Shown here: positions 8,955 through 17,418 of the stretch, one piece after another
Layout: each line of letters begins with the position of its first letter
Numbering within the stretch: position 1 is the stretch's first letter
NCBI RefSeq assembly: GCF_000590925.1
Contig: NZ_CP004372.1
Location: 1,593,001 to 1,657,000 of the forward strand
Source: Roseibacterium elongatum DSM 19469
GTDB taxonomy: Bacteria; Pseudomonadota; Alphaproteobacteria; Rhodobacterales; Rhodobacteraceae
Length of the DNA: 64,000 bases
Direction of reading: 5' to 3'
Position numbers and translations under genes: made by a program
The notes under the pieces: generated by a model
Databases searched by the model: none
Told to the model about the DNA's origin: nothing
The model's input: the letters and a program-made list of their open reading frames with translations, nothing else

Positions 8955-10481
8955 ATGTGCGGCTTCGTCTGTCTCTGGAATGTCGGAGACGAAACGCTCG
9001 CGTCGAAAATGATCCACAAGATCGCCCATCGCGGGCCCGACGCTGTGCAGGTCGCGCGGCTTGAGGGCGCGCCCGTGGTCATGGCCCATTGCCGCCTGTC
9101 GATCATCGGGCCCGAGGATGGCGACCAGCCGATCTACCAGACGGGCGACATGCTGGTGGCCAATGGCGAGATCTACAACCACGCTGACCTGCGTGCGATC
9201 CTTGGCGAAAGCGCCTTCGAGACGGAAAGCGACAGCGAAACGATCCTGCACCTGTTCCGCTCGGGCGAAAGCCGCTGGATTTCCAAGCTGGATGGCATGT
9301 TTGCCTTTGTGTTGGCCACGCCCAAGCGCGTGATCGCCGCGCGCGACCCTTTGGGCATCAAGCCGCTTTACGTGGCCAGGATCGGGGGCGGCCATGCCTT
9401 TGCCTCGGAACTCAAGGCGTTTGACGGGGTGCCCGTCGAAAGCGTCGAGGCGATCCCGCCCGGCACCCTTTTCGACAGCCGCGATGGCTGGCGGCACTGG
9501 TATCGCACGCCCCATGGCGCCGCCGAGGCCGAGGCCGAGTTCGACGTGGACCGCACCGCGCGCGAGTTGCGGCTGGTTCTGGAAGAGGCCGTGGCGAAAT
9601 GGATGGTCGCGGATGTCGAAGTGGGCAGTTTCCTGTCTGGGGGGCTCGACAGCTCGATCATCGCGGCCATCGCGCAGAAGGGGCTGCGCGATCAGGGACG
9701 CGGGCCGCTCAAGACCTTTTCCGTGGGCACCGAAGGCTCGCCCGACCTGCTGGCCGCGCGGCGCGTCGCCGACCACATCGGATCGGACCACCGCGAGCAT
9801 GTCTTCACGGCGCAGGATCTGGCCGACGCCATTCCGCATGTGATCTACCATCTCGAATCCGCCGATATCGACCTGGTGCGTTCGGCCATTCCGACGCTGT
9901 TCGCCGCCCAACTGGCCGTCAAAGAGGTCAAGGCCGTCCTGACCGGAGAGGGGGCGGACGAGCTGTTCGCCGGCTACGCCTATCACCACGACTACGTGGA
10001 CAACCCCCGCGCCCTGGCCGATGAGCTGACCCGCAGCCTGGGCACGATGCACAACATCAACCTGCAACGGGTGGACCGCGTGACCATGTCCGAAAGCCTC
10101 GAGGCGCGGACACCGTTCCTGGACCGCGAATTGATCGACTTCGCCCAGTCGATCCCGGCCAGCCTGAAACTCTGCCGCACCGACCCGCAGGCCAAGGAAA
10201 GCACCGGCGAGACGACCGAGAAATGGATCCTGCGCAAGGCCTGCGCCGATCTTTTGCCCGCCGATCTGGTGTGGCGCAAGAAGGCCCAATTCGACGAAGG
10301 CTCGGGCACGGTCGATACGCTGGCCGAGGCGCTGCGCCTGCTGACCGGCGCGGTGGGCGAGGTGGATCGCGACGGCGAAGGGGCGCTTTACGAACGCATC
10401 CTGCGCCAGCGGTTCGAGACCCCCGAGCGCATCCTTGCCGCGGCCGGCACCTGGGACAGCAGCGCGCGCGTGGCTGTCTGA
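8955..10481 (+). CDS. asnB: asparagine synthetase B-type, glutamine-hydrolysing
   Basis: The enzyme amidates aspartate using glutamine and ATP. The N-terminal class II glutaminase domain starts with the catalytic Cys2 (MCGFVCLW) and contains HRGPDA and NGEIYNH. The synthetase domain from about residue 195 contains the pyrophosphatase loop SFLSGGLDSSIIAAIA and the conserved GEGADELFAGY at about 330, with SLEARTPFLDRELID at about 380. At 508 residues it is slightly shorter than the Escherichia coli protein. The start has a purine-rich AAAGGAAAGGAAGG upstream. It stands alone on this strand before trmB, 71 bases away. Confidence 0.93.
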   Translation: MCGFVCLWNVGDETLASKMIHKIAHRGPDAVQVARLEGAPVVMAHCRLSIIGPEDGDQPIYQTGDMLVANGEIYNHADLRAILGESAFETESDSETILHLFRSGESRWISKLDGMFAFVLATPKRVIAARDPLGIKPLYVARIGGGHAFASELKAFDGVPVESVEAIPPGTLFDSRDGWRHWYRTPHGAAEAEAEFDVDRTARELRLVLEEAVAKWMVADVEVGSFLSGGLDSSIIAAIAQKGLRDQGRGPLKTFSVGTEGSPDLLAARRVADHIGSDHREHVFTAQDLADAIPHVIYHLESADIDLVRSAIPTLFAAQLAVKEVKAVLTGEGADELFAGYAYHHDYVDNPRALADELTRSLGTMHNINLQRVDRVTMSESLEARTPFLDRELIDFAQSIPASLKLCRTDPQAKESTGETTEKWILRKACADLLPADLVWRKKAQFDEGSGTVDTLAEALRLLTGAVGEVDRDGEGALYERILRQRFETPERILAAAGTWDSSARVAV

Positions 10482-10552
10482 GGCCCCGGGGGATTGAGGC
10501 GCGGCAGCCCTTGGGCTAGAGGACGGGGCCGCCGCGCCAGAGGATCGTGACC

Positions 10553-11257
10553 ATGCAAGACCTGCCCAAGCGCCCGCACCGCAATTTCTACGGCCGCCGC
10601 AAGGGCAAGCACCTGCGCGACAGTCAGGAGGTCTATCTGGAACAGGACCTGACCGCCCTGTCGCCCGGGCCTGTCGGTTGGGACGAGAACCCCGAGCGGC
10701 GGCCGCTGGACCTTGGCGATCTGTTCGGCGGGCGCGAAGTCTGGCTCGAGGTCGGGTTCGGCGGTGGTGAGCACATGATCCATCAGGCCGAGCAGAACCC
10801 GCAGGTCGGGATCATCGGGGCAGAACCCTACATCAACGGCGTGGCCATGCTGCTGGGCAAGATCCGGGCGAGCGGTGTGGACAACCTGCGCATCCATCCC
10901 GGCGATGCGCGCGACCTGTTCGACGTGCTGCCGGATCAATCCATCTCCAAGGCCTTCCTGCTCTACCCCGATCCCTGGCCGAAAAAGCGCCACCACCGCC
11001 GCCGCTTCGTGACACCCGAACACCTTGAGCCGCTGGCGCGTGTTCTCAAGCCGGGGGCCGAGTTCCGCGTGGCGACCGATATCCCGGACTATGTCCGCCA
11101 GACGCTGGAGGAGGTGCCGCGCGCGGGGTTCGAGTGGCTGGCCGAGGGGCCGCGCGATTGGCGCGAACCCTGGGGCGACTGGATCTCGACCCGCTATGAG
11201 CAGAAGGCTCTGCGCGAGGGGCGCGTGCCACACTACCTGACCTTTCGGCGGCGCTGA
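10553..11257 (+). CDS. trmB: tRNA (guanine-N7-)-methyltransferase
   Basis: TrmB methylates G46 in the tRNA variable loop with SAM. The 234-residue protein has the SAM-binding EVGFGGGEHM (about residue 65) and the family-defining DPWPKKRHHRRRFV (about residue 142), with LARVLKPGAEFRVATDI and a C-terminal TRYEQKALREGR. An AGAGGA lies eight to nine bases before the ATG at 10553; the GTG at 10547 would place it too close. Confidence 0.95.
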   Translation: MQDLPKRPHRNFYGRRKGKHLRDSQEVYLEQDLTALSPGPVGWDENPERRPLDLGDLFGGREVWLEVGFGGGEHMIHQAEQNPQVGIIGAEPYINGVAMLLGKIRASGVDNLRIHPGDARDLFDVLPDQSISKAFLLYPDPWPKKRHHRRRFVTPEHLEPLARVLKPGAEFRVATDIPDYVRQTLEEVPRAGFEWLAEGPRDWREPWGDWISTRYEQKALREGRVPHYLTFRRR

Positions 11258-11455
11258 CACCGCAAAGGGATTGCGCCGCCTTCGGCGTCGCCCGGGGGAG
11301 GCGCGGCCTCACGCCCCGTTGGGGCGATCGCCCGCGCCTTGCGCCCGTACCGGGCGCTTGGCCGCACCAATTCACCGGCGCGTGTGTGCGGGGTGTGGAC
11401 GGGGCGCGCGCCCGCGTTTATCACCCCCGCGACTGACACGAGGGGAGGGCGGCGC
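11258..11455. other. intergenic region with inverted repeats upstream of aroA
   Basis: The 198 bases between trmB and aroA hold no convincing gene. They contain several GC-rich dyads, for example CGCCCCGTTGGGGCG near 11312-11326 and GCGCCCGTACCGGGCGC near 11341-11357. The first 45 bases resemble one arm of the long intergenic repeats seen at 23508-23619 and 53231-53348. An aroA promoter is probably here, but I could not identify it. Confidence 0.4.
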
Positions 11456-12802
11456 ATGTCCGGCCATGGCGATCCGGTTCCGATGATGGCCCGCAAGGGC
11501 GCCGCGCTGACGGGCGAGGCGCATGTGCCCGGCGACAAGTCGATTTCGCACCGATCCTTGATCCTGGGCGCGATGGCCGTGGGCGAGACGCGCATCACGG
11601 GTCTGCTGGAAGGGCAGGACGTGTTGGACACGGCCAAGGCGATGCGCGCCTTTGGGGCCGAGGTCAGGCGCGACGGCGACGGCACCTGGCATGTGCATGG
11701 TGTCGGCGTGGGCGGCTTCGCCGAGCCCGACGACGTGCTTGACTGCGGCAATTCGGGCACCGGCGTGCGCCTGATCATGGGGGCGATGGCCACGACCCCG
11801 ATTACCGTGACCTTCACCGGCGATGCCTCGCTGCGGTCGCGGCCGATGGCGCGGGTGACGGACCCCTTGGCGCTGTTCGGCTGCCGGTCGGTGGGGCGCG
11901 CGGGCGGGCGTTTGCCCATGACGCTGGTCGGCGCGGCCGCGCCGTTGCCGGTGCGCTACACCGTGCCCGTCCCCTCGGCGCAGGTGAAATCGGCCGTGCT
12001 GCTGGCCGGGCTGAACGCGCCGGGCCAGACCGTCGTGATCGAGGCCGAGGCGACGCGCGACCATACCGAACGGATGCTGGCGGGCTTCGGCGCCGAGATC
12101 ACCACCGAGGTCACGGATGAGGGCCGTGTCATCACCCTGACCGGCCAGCCGGAACTGAGGCCGCAGACGATCACCGTGCCGCGCGATCCCTCCAGCGCGG
12201 CGTTTCCGGTCTGCGCCGCGCTGATCGCCGAGGGCTCGGACGTGCTGGTGCCGAATATCGGGCTGAACCCCACGCGCGCCGGCCTGTTCGAGACGCTGAT
12301 CGAGATGGGCGCCGACCTGACCTATGAAAACCTGCGCGAGGAAGGGGGCGAGCCGGTCGCCGACCTGCGCGCGCGCTATTCGCCCGACATGACGGGGGTC
12401 GAGGTGCCCCCCGCCCGCGCCGCCAGCATGATCGACGAATATCCGATCCTGTCGGTCGTGGCGGCCAATGCCGCGGGGCCCACGGTCATGCGCGGCGTCA
12501 AGGAACTGCGCGTCAAGGAAAGCGACCGGATCGCCGCCATGGCTGACGGCTTGCGCGCCTGCGGGGTCGAGGTCGAGGATGGCCCCGATTGGTGGATCGT
12601 GCACGGGCGCGGCGCGGGGGGCGTGAAAGGGGGCGCGACCTGCGCCACTCATCTCGATCATCGGATCGCGATGTCGTTCCTGTGCCTCGGTCTTTCGACA
12701 CAGGCGCCTGTGGGCGTGGATGACGGCGGCCCCATTGCCACGAGCTTCCCGATTTTCGAGCCGCTGATGCGCGGCCTCGGGGCCGAGATCGACAGGGCTT
12801 GA
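11456..12802 (+). CDS. aroA: 3-phosphoshikimate 1-carboxyvinyltransferase (EPSP synthase)
   Basis: AroA joins shikimate-3-phosphate and phosphoenolpyruvate in the shikimate pathway. The 448-residue product starts at the ATG at 11456, which follows GAGGGGAGGG; longer in-frame starts upstream lack family similarity. Motifs are GDKSISHRS (about residue 24), NSGTGVRL (about 100), [13 protein letters not shown] (about 173), NPTRAGLF (about 272), [10 protein letters not shown] (about 355) and [10 protein letters not shown] near the end. GDKS, SAQVK and NPTR are the signatures of class II EPSP synthases. The PEP-site residue that is alanine in the glyphosate-insensitive CP4 enzyme appears to be glycine here. 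Confidence 0.95.
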   Translation: MSGHGDPVPMMARKGAALTGEAHVPGDKSISHRSLILGAMAVGETRITGLLEGQDVLDTAKAMRAFGAEVRRDGDGTWHVHGVGVGGFAEPDDVLDCGNSGTGVRLIMGAMATTPITVTFTGDASLRSRPMARVTDPLALFGCRSVGRAGGRLPMTLVGAAAPLPVRYTVPVPSAQVKSAVLLAGLNAPGQTVVIEAEATRDHTERMLAGFGAEITTEVTDEGRVITLTGQPELRPQTITVPRDPSSAAFPVCAALIAEGSDVLVPNIGLNPTRAGLFETLIEMGADLTYENLREEGGEPVADLRARYSPDMTGVEVPPARAASMIDEYPILSVVAANAAGPTVMRGVKELRVKESDRIAAMADGLRACGVEVEDGPDWWIVHGRGAGGVKGGATCATHLDHRIAMSFLCLGLSTQAPVGVDDGGPIATSFPIFEPLMRGLGAEIDRA

Positions 12803-12806
12803 GGCC

Positions 12807-13325
12807 ATGCGCCCCTTGCTGGCCAGCGTTGCGATCCTGCTGCTCGGGGGCGGGCTGCTACAGCTCTGGACGGTGCCGACGCTGCGGCAGATGGCCGGGG
12901 GCGCAGCGCTGCTCGATACCCGGATCGCGGGGTACGATCTGGCGGCGGTTAGCACCTATCTGACGGCCCTGGGGCCAGAAGGGCGGCGCTTTTACATAGG
13001 GCCGGAACGCATGGCCGACACGATCTTTCCGATCGGTCTGCTGGGGGTGCTTGGTTTCGGTACGGTGCTGGCGCTGCGCCCCGTGGCGCCGCGGCTGGCC
13101 CCCCTCGCGGCGCTGCCGGCGGTGATCTATTTCGCCCTCGACATGGCCGAGAACGCGGTCGTGGCGCGGTTGATGATGCAGGGGCCCGATGCCCTGCGGC
13201 CCGAGGCCGTCGCGCGGGCCAGCCTGCTGACGCTGTGGAAATTCCGGCTTGTGGGGGCGGCATGTGTCGTGTTGATCTCGGCCCTCGGCTTCGCGGTGTT
13301 TCACGCCAGAAGGGGAAGAAGATGA
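12807..13325 (+). CDS. small integral membrane protein of unknown function
   Basis: I do not recognise a named family. The 172-residue protein has four hydrophobic segments, at about residues 5-25 ([18 protein letters not shown]), 73-92 ([18 protein letters not shown]), 97-113 and 145-165 ([18 protein letters not shown]). A conserved-looking loop [17 protein letters not shown] lies between the first two. It sits four bases after aroA and overlaps cmk by ATGA, so it is part of an aroA-orf-cmk operon. Its role is unknown. Confidence 0.75.
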   Translation: MRPLLASVAILLLGGGLLQLWTVPTLRQMAGGAALLDTRIAGYDLAAVSTYLTALGPEGRRFYIGPERMADTIFPIGLLGVLGFGTVLALRPVAPRLAPLAALPAVIYFALDMAENAVVARLMMQGPDALRPEAVARASLLTLWKFRLVGAACVVLISALGFAVFHARRGRR

Positions 13326-13933
13326 GCTTTACCGTGGCCATTGATGGCCCTGCCGCTGCGGGCAAGGGCACGATCAGCCGGGCTGTTGCTGCGCATTTCG
13401 GCTTTGCCCATCTCGATACCGGGCTTCTTTACCGGGCCGTGGGCGCGCGCATGCTGCGCGGCGAAGACCCCGTTGGCGCGGCGGAGGGCCTGACGCAAGA
13501 GGACCTTGCCGATCCCGATGCCCTGCGCGGCCCGGACGTGGCGCAGGCCGCGTCGAAGGTGGCCGTCATCCCCGAGGTGCGCGCCGCGCTGGTCGATTAT
13601 CAGCGCGCCTTTGCGCGGCGGGCAGGGGGGGCGGTGCTGGACGGGCGCGACATCGGCACCGTGATCTGCCCCGAGGCCGAGGCCAAGCTGTTCGTGACCG
13701 CCAGCGCCGAGGTGCGCGCGGCCCGCCGCCACAGCGAATTGACCGAACGCGGGATCGCGGCCGACTATGCCGATGTGCTGTCCGATGTGCGCGAGCGCGA
13801 CGCGCGCGATGCCAACAGGGCTGTCGCGCCCCTGCTCCCCGCCGAGGATGCGGCGATCGTCGATACATCGGACCTGAGTATCGAGGCGGCGGTGGCCCGG
13901 GCCGTGGCCGAAATCAGGGCGCGCCGCGGCTGA
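13322..13933 (+). CDS. cmk: cytidylate kinase
   Basis: Cmk phosphorylates CMP and dCMP for nucleotide synthesis. The 203-residue protein has the P-loop [17 protein letters not shown] (residues 6-22), the CMP-binding [11 protein letters not shown] (about 34), [20 protein letters not shown] (about 107) and the lid-region [10 protein letters not shown], followed by [19 protein letters not shown]. The ATG at 13322 overlaps the previous stop as ATGA. In Proteobacteria cmk is often directly followed by rpsA; here one unrelated membrane gene intervenes. Confidence 0.95.
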   Translation: MSFTVAIDGPAAAGKGTISRAVAAHFGFAHLDTGLLYRAVGARMLRGEDPVGAAEGLTQEDLADPDALRGPDVAQAASKVAVIPEVRAALVDYQRAFARRAGGAVLDGRDIGTVICPEAEAKLFVTASAEVRAARRHSELTERGIAADYADVLSDVRERDARDANRAVAPLLPAEDAAIVDTSDLSIEAAVARAVAEIRARRG

Positions 13934-14004
13934 CTCGAAGGGCTTGCAAAGCGTCACGTCTATTGGCCATGTTCATTATTGAGGGGCGAATTGGAGGTGA
14001 TGCC

Positions 14005-15314
14005 TTGGCACCTGTTTCCAAAGAAATGGGCGCACGGCCGGCAGTACGCGATATCGGACGTGACGAAACCGGAAAGGCTTGGGTAACGATCCCGCTGAAG
14101 GCCAAGGCAGGTCTCGTTCTGATCGCTACATTGGTGCTCATTACACTGGTGTGTTTTGCGGCGACTTGGCTCGTGGTGGAGTTCTGGTGGCGGGAACAAA
14201 TGGATTGGCAGGATTGGCCGCTTGCCTACAGGCTCTTGCTGCAAGGGAACCTGGCGCAGGAAAACGTCCTCGGGGTCTGGTTTTCGTCCATGGTGCTGCT
14301 CATGGCCGGGTCTGCGTTCCTGCTGTGTTTCGCGGCCGAGCCCCGTGACGAGAGGCGATCCGTCTTTCGGTTCGGTTGGCTTTTCCTGGGGCTCGTGTTC
14401 GTGGGTCTTTCCTTGGACGACTCGGATCATTCCACGAAAGACTGGCCCTATGGCGGCCCGACACCGCGTGGGGCGTGATGATCGCGGCGTTCATCCTGGT
14501 GGTGCCCGCATACATGACCGCCTTTGGCCTCGTGCAGCTTTCCCGCAGCCGGTTGGGGGCCGGCCTGATCGTTCTGGGCGTTGTCTGTTTCACCTTGATC
14601 CCCGTGTTCGAGCATTTCGAAATCGCGGGTCTGGACGAGGCGGGCGTCCCAAGACGTGCCAGCCACGCCTTCTGGGCCGCCGCCGAGGAAACCACCGAAC
14701 TCTTCGGCATGATCGCCTTTCTGGCGGCGGCGTTGACCTTTGCGGCGACCTTCGCCGACCGTCCGCTGGCGGGTGTGCTCCGTCTCACCCTAGGCCTCAG
14801 GCCGCGCGCATTGGCGGGCGCATTTCTGGTGATCCTCGCTTGTGCTGCGGCGGGCGCCGTCGCATCGCAAACATGGCTGGCTGTGCTCGAGGAAGACGGC
14901 GTCAACGGCCGTCCCGAAAACTGGTTCGTCAGCGCCCCGTTGTTCCTGTCGGCCTTGATCGTGCTTGCCATTTCGTACGGCCGCGTCGCGGCACGGTTCG
15001 GTTGGGCGATGGCGTTTGCCTCGGTCGTGGTATCGGCTGTGATCGGCGCGGATATCCAGAAGTTTTTCTGGGTCGAGGCAATGGCCTGGCTCAAATGGAG
15101 TATCGTCGTCGCCTTGGTGTTCGCGGGACTGGCGGTGCTGACAACCAGTGTCACGGCCGCGCTCCGCCTTGCCGCCTGTGGTGCCCTCGCGGCCTTGGCC
15201 CTGACGGTTGCGGCCATGCCGGGTCCACATGCGCTTGCGATCGGGCTGGTGGCGGTTGCAGGGCTTGGGGCCTGCGGGGTGCTGCTGCTGGCGCGCGCGC
15301 AGGGGGTGCGATGA
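14005..15314 (+). CDS. multi-pass membrane protein of unknown function (frameshifted)
   Basis: Two overlapping frames make one protein if a single base is restored just after 14421. The first frame ends GLVFVGLSLDD and the second continues LGSFHERLALWRPDTAWG, a typical SLD..HERL pattern of a conserved membrane family. The repaired product has 436 residues and about ten hydrophobic segments. I chose the TTG at 14005 because GGAGGT lies six bases before it; an ATG at 13969 lacks a ribosome site. The gene lies between cmk and rpsA, an uncommon place that suggests insertion. Function is unknown. Confidence 0.6.
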
Positions 15315-15487
15315 TCCGCTTCGCGGCCGTCGCCGTGCTGATGGACGGCACCGGAGAGCTGCGCGGGGTGGATTGCCAACCTACGCGCCAAGGCTTGCAT
15401 TGCAGGGATGTCCGGCCTATACCGCGCGCGTCAAGCCGATGGTCAACATCGCGGATTCGAGCAGGGTCGGGCATTCCCCGGCCCTGA
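15311..15487 (+). CDS. possible small ORF overlapping the membrane gene
   Basis: A 58-codon frame begins with ATGA overlapping the previous stop. It starts MIRFAAVAVLMDGTGELRG and contains two cysteines in VDCQPTRQGLHCRDV. The C-terminal half is arginine- and serine-rich and looks less like a protein. No family is recognised. The overlap supports translation by coupling, but it could equally be a remnant. Confidence 0.3.
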   Translation: MIRFAAVAVLMDGTGELRGVDCQPTRQGLHCRDVRPIPRASSRWSTSRIRAGSGIPRP

Positions 15488-15500
15488 TTGTTTGCGTTGA

Positions 15501-15558
15501 TCTGGCCGCCAAGAGACCAACCCGTTGAAAGACCGGCGGAGACAACCGCTCGGCCAGA
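15501..15558 (+). promoter_or_regulatory. candidate structured leader of rpsA
   Basis: TCTGGCCG (15501-15508) pairs perfectly with CGGCCAGA (15551-15558), enclosing a 42-base region that can itself fold around CCGGCGG. It lies 28 bases before the rpsA start. S1 synthesis is autoregulated through its leader in enterobacteria, so a similar role is possible here but is only inferred. Confidence 0.35.
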
Positions 15559-15586
15559 ATAGAACCGAAAAGGATCTGATTGCCGT

Positions 15587-17269
15587 ATGTGCGCTAAAGC
15601 AACCATGGAGGAATTCGAAGCCCTCCTGAACGAAAGCTTCGAAATCGACACGCCCGAAGAAGGCTCGGTCGTGCGTGGCAAGGTCATCGCCATCGAGGCG
15701 GGCCAGGCCATCATCGACGTTGGCTACAAGATGGAAGGCCGCGTCGATCTCAAGGAATTCGCAGCCCCCGGTGAAGCCCCCCAGATCGCCGTTGGCGACG
15801 AGGTCGAGGTTTACCTGCGCAACGTCGAGAACGCGCGCGGCGAGGCTGTCATCAGCCACGAAATGGCCAAGCGCGAAGCCGCCTGGGACCGTCTGGAAAA
15901 AGCCTATGCCGACGAAGAGCGCGTCGAAGGCGCCATCTTCGGCCGCGTCAAGGGTGGCTTCACCGTCGATCTGGGCGGTGCCGTGGCCTTCCTGCCCGGC
16001 TCTCAGGTCGATGTGCGCCCGGTGCGCGATGCCGGCCCGTTGATGGGCCTCAAGCAGCCGTTCCAGATCCTCAAGATGGATCGCCGCCGCGGCAATATCG
16101 TGGTCTCGCGCCGTGCCATCCTTGAAGAAAGCCGCGCCGAACAGCGCGCCGAGGTCATCGCCAAGCTCAACGAGGGCGACGTGGTCGACGGCGTGGTCAA
16201 GAACATCACCGAATACGGCGCCTTCGTCGATCTGGGTGGTGTGGACGGCCTGCTGCACGTCACCGACATGGCGTGGCGCCGCGTCAACGACCCCAAGGAA
16301 ATCCTGTCGATCGGCGAAACCGTCAAGGTGCAGGTCATCAAGGTCAACAAGGAAACCCACCGTATCAGCCTGGGCATGAAGCAGCTGCAGGCCGACCCGT
16401 GGGATGCCGTCGAAGCCAAGTACCCGCTGGATTCGGTGCATACCGGCCGCGTGACGAACATCACCGACTACGGTGCCTTCGTCGAGCTGGAGCCCGGCGT
16501 CGAGGGTCTGGTCCACGTGTCCGAGATGTCTTGGACCAAGAAGAACGTGCACCCCGGCAAGATCGTCTCCACCTCGCAAGAGGTCGAGGTCATGGTGCTG
16601 GAAATCGACACCGCCAAGCGTCGCGTGTCGCTGGGTCTCAAGCAGACCATGCGCAACCCGTGGGAAGTGTTCGAAGAACAATACCCCGTCGGCACGCAGG
16701 TCGAGGGCGAGGTCAAGAACATCACCGAGTTCGGTCTGTTCGTGGGTCTCGACAACGACATCGACGGCATGGTCCACCTCTCCGACCTGACCTGGGAAGG
16801 TCGTGGCGAGGACGCCATCCAGAACTACCGCAAGGGCGATGTCGTCCAGGCGGTCGTGACCGAAGTCGACACCGACAAGGAACGCATCTCGCTGTCGATC
16901 AAGGCGGTTGACGGCGATCCCTTCGCCGAGGCCGTGGACGGCGTGAAGCGTGGCTCGATCATCACTGTCGAGGTCACCGCGATCGAGGATGGCGGCATCG
17001 AGGTCGAGTATGAGGGCATGAAGTCCTTCATCCGCCGCTCGGACCTGTCGCGTGACCGCGCCGAGCAGCGCCCCGAGCGCTTCCAGGTGGGCGACAAGGT
17101 CGACGTGCGCGTCACCAATGTCGACGCCAAGTCGCGCCGTCTGGGCCTGTCGATCAAGGCCCGCGAGATCGCCGAAGAGAAAGAGGCCGTGGAACAGTTC
17201 GGCTCGTCCGATGCCGGCGCCTCGCTTGGCGATATCCTCGGCGCTGCCCTCAAGCAGAACAACGACTGA
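15587..17269 (+). CDS. rpsA: 30S ribosomal protein S1
   Basis: S1 binds mRNA on the small subunit and helps initiation on weak ribosome sites. The 560-residue protein begins MCAKATMEEFEALLNESFEI and contains six S1/OB repeats, seen as recurring VDLGG or FVELEPGVEGLVHVS-type units and D..RR.SLG.K ends (for example KRRVSLGLKQ and SRRLGLSIKA). The ATG at 15587 has only a distant AAAAGGA about 13 bases upstream, common for self-regulated rpsA. An insertion sequence lies 45 bases after the stop, inside the terminator. Many relatives have ihfB next; it is not here. Confidence 0.96.
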   Translation: MCAKATMEEFEALLNESFEIDTPEEGSVVRGKVIAIEAGQAIIDVGYKMEGRVDLKEFAAPGEAPQIAVGDEVEVYLRNVENARGEAVISHEMAKREAAWDRLEKAYADEERVEGAIFGRVKGGFTVDLGGAVAFLPGSQVDVRPVRDAGPLMGLKQPFQILKMDRRRGNIVVSRRAILEESRAEQRAEVIAKLNEGDVVDGVVKNITEYGAFVDLGGVDGLLHVTDMAWRRVNDPKEILSIGETVKVQVIKVNKETHRISLGMKQLQADPWDAVEAKYPLDSVHTGRVTNITDYGAFVELEPGVEGLVHVSEMSWTKKNVHPGKIVSTSQEVEVMVLEIDTAKRRVSLGLKQTMRNPWEVFEEQYPVGTQVEGEVKNITEFGLFVGLDNDIDGMVHLSDLTWEGRGEDAIQNYRKGDVVQAVVTEVDTDKERISLSIKAVDGDPFAEAVDGVKRGSIITVEVTAIEDGGIEVEYEGMKSFIRRSDLSRDRAEQRPERFQVGDKVDVRVTNVDAKSRRLGLSIKAREIAEEKEAVEQFGSSDAGASLGDILGAALKQNND

Positions 17270-17294
17270 GGCAATCCCCTCGTTCGACATGTGG

Positions 17295-17314
17295 AAAGGC
17301 CCCGCGATGCGCGG
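17295..17314 (+). terminator. left half of the rpsA terminator, split by an insertion sequence
   Basis: AAAGGCCCCGC followed by GATGCGCGG forms the ascending arm and loop of a hairpin. Its partner, GCGCGGGGCCTTTTTCTTT, is now at 19212-19230 on the other side of the insertion element. Removing the element and one copy of the 9-bp duplication rebuilds a stem of about 10 bp followed by a T-run, a textbook Rho-independent terminator. Confidence 0.8.
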
Positions 17315-17340
17315 CCAGCCCTTTGCAGTAAATGATGCAG
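17315..17340 (+). repeat. left terminal inverted repeat of the insertion sequence
   Basis: This end begins CCAGCCCTTTGCAGTAAATG and continues ATGCAG. It matches the inverted right end at 24 of 26 positions. An inside dyad (AGGTTGGCCA at 17350-17359 with its complement at 17365-17374) follows and could block transcription entering from rpsA. Confidence 0.92.
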
Positions 17341-17418
17341 TGATTTCTTAGGTTGGCCAGATTTTGGCCAACCTTCCCCCTGACCACACAGTATGTGGCG
17401 GTTTTCCAGGGGTTTTCG

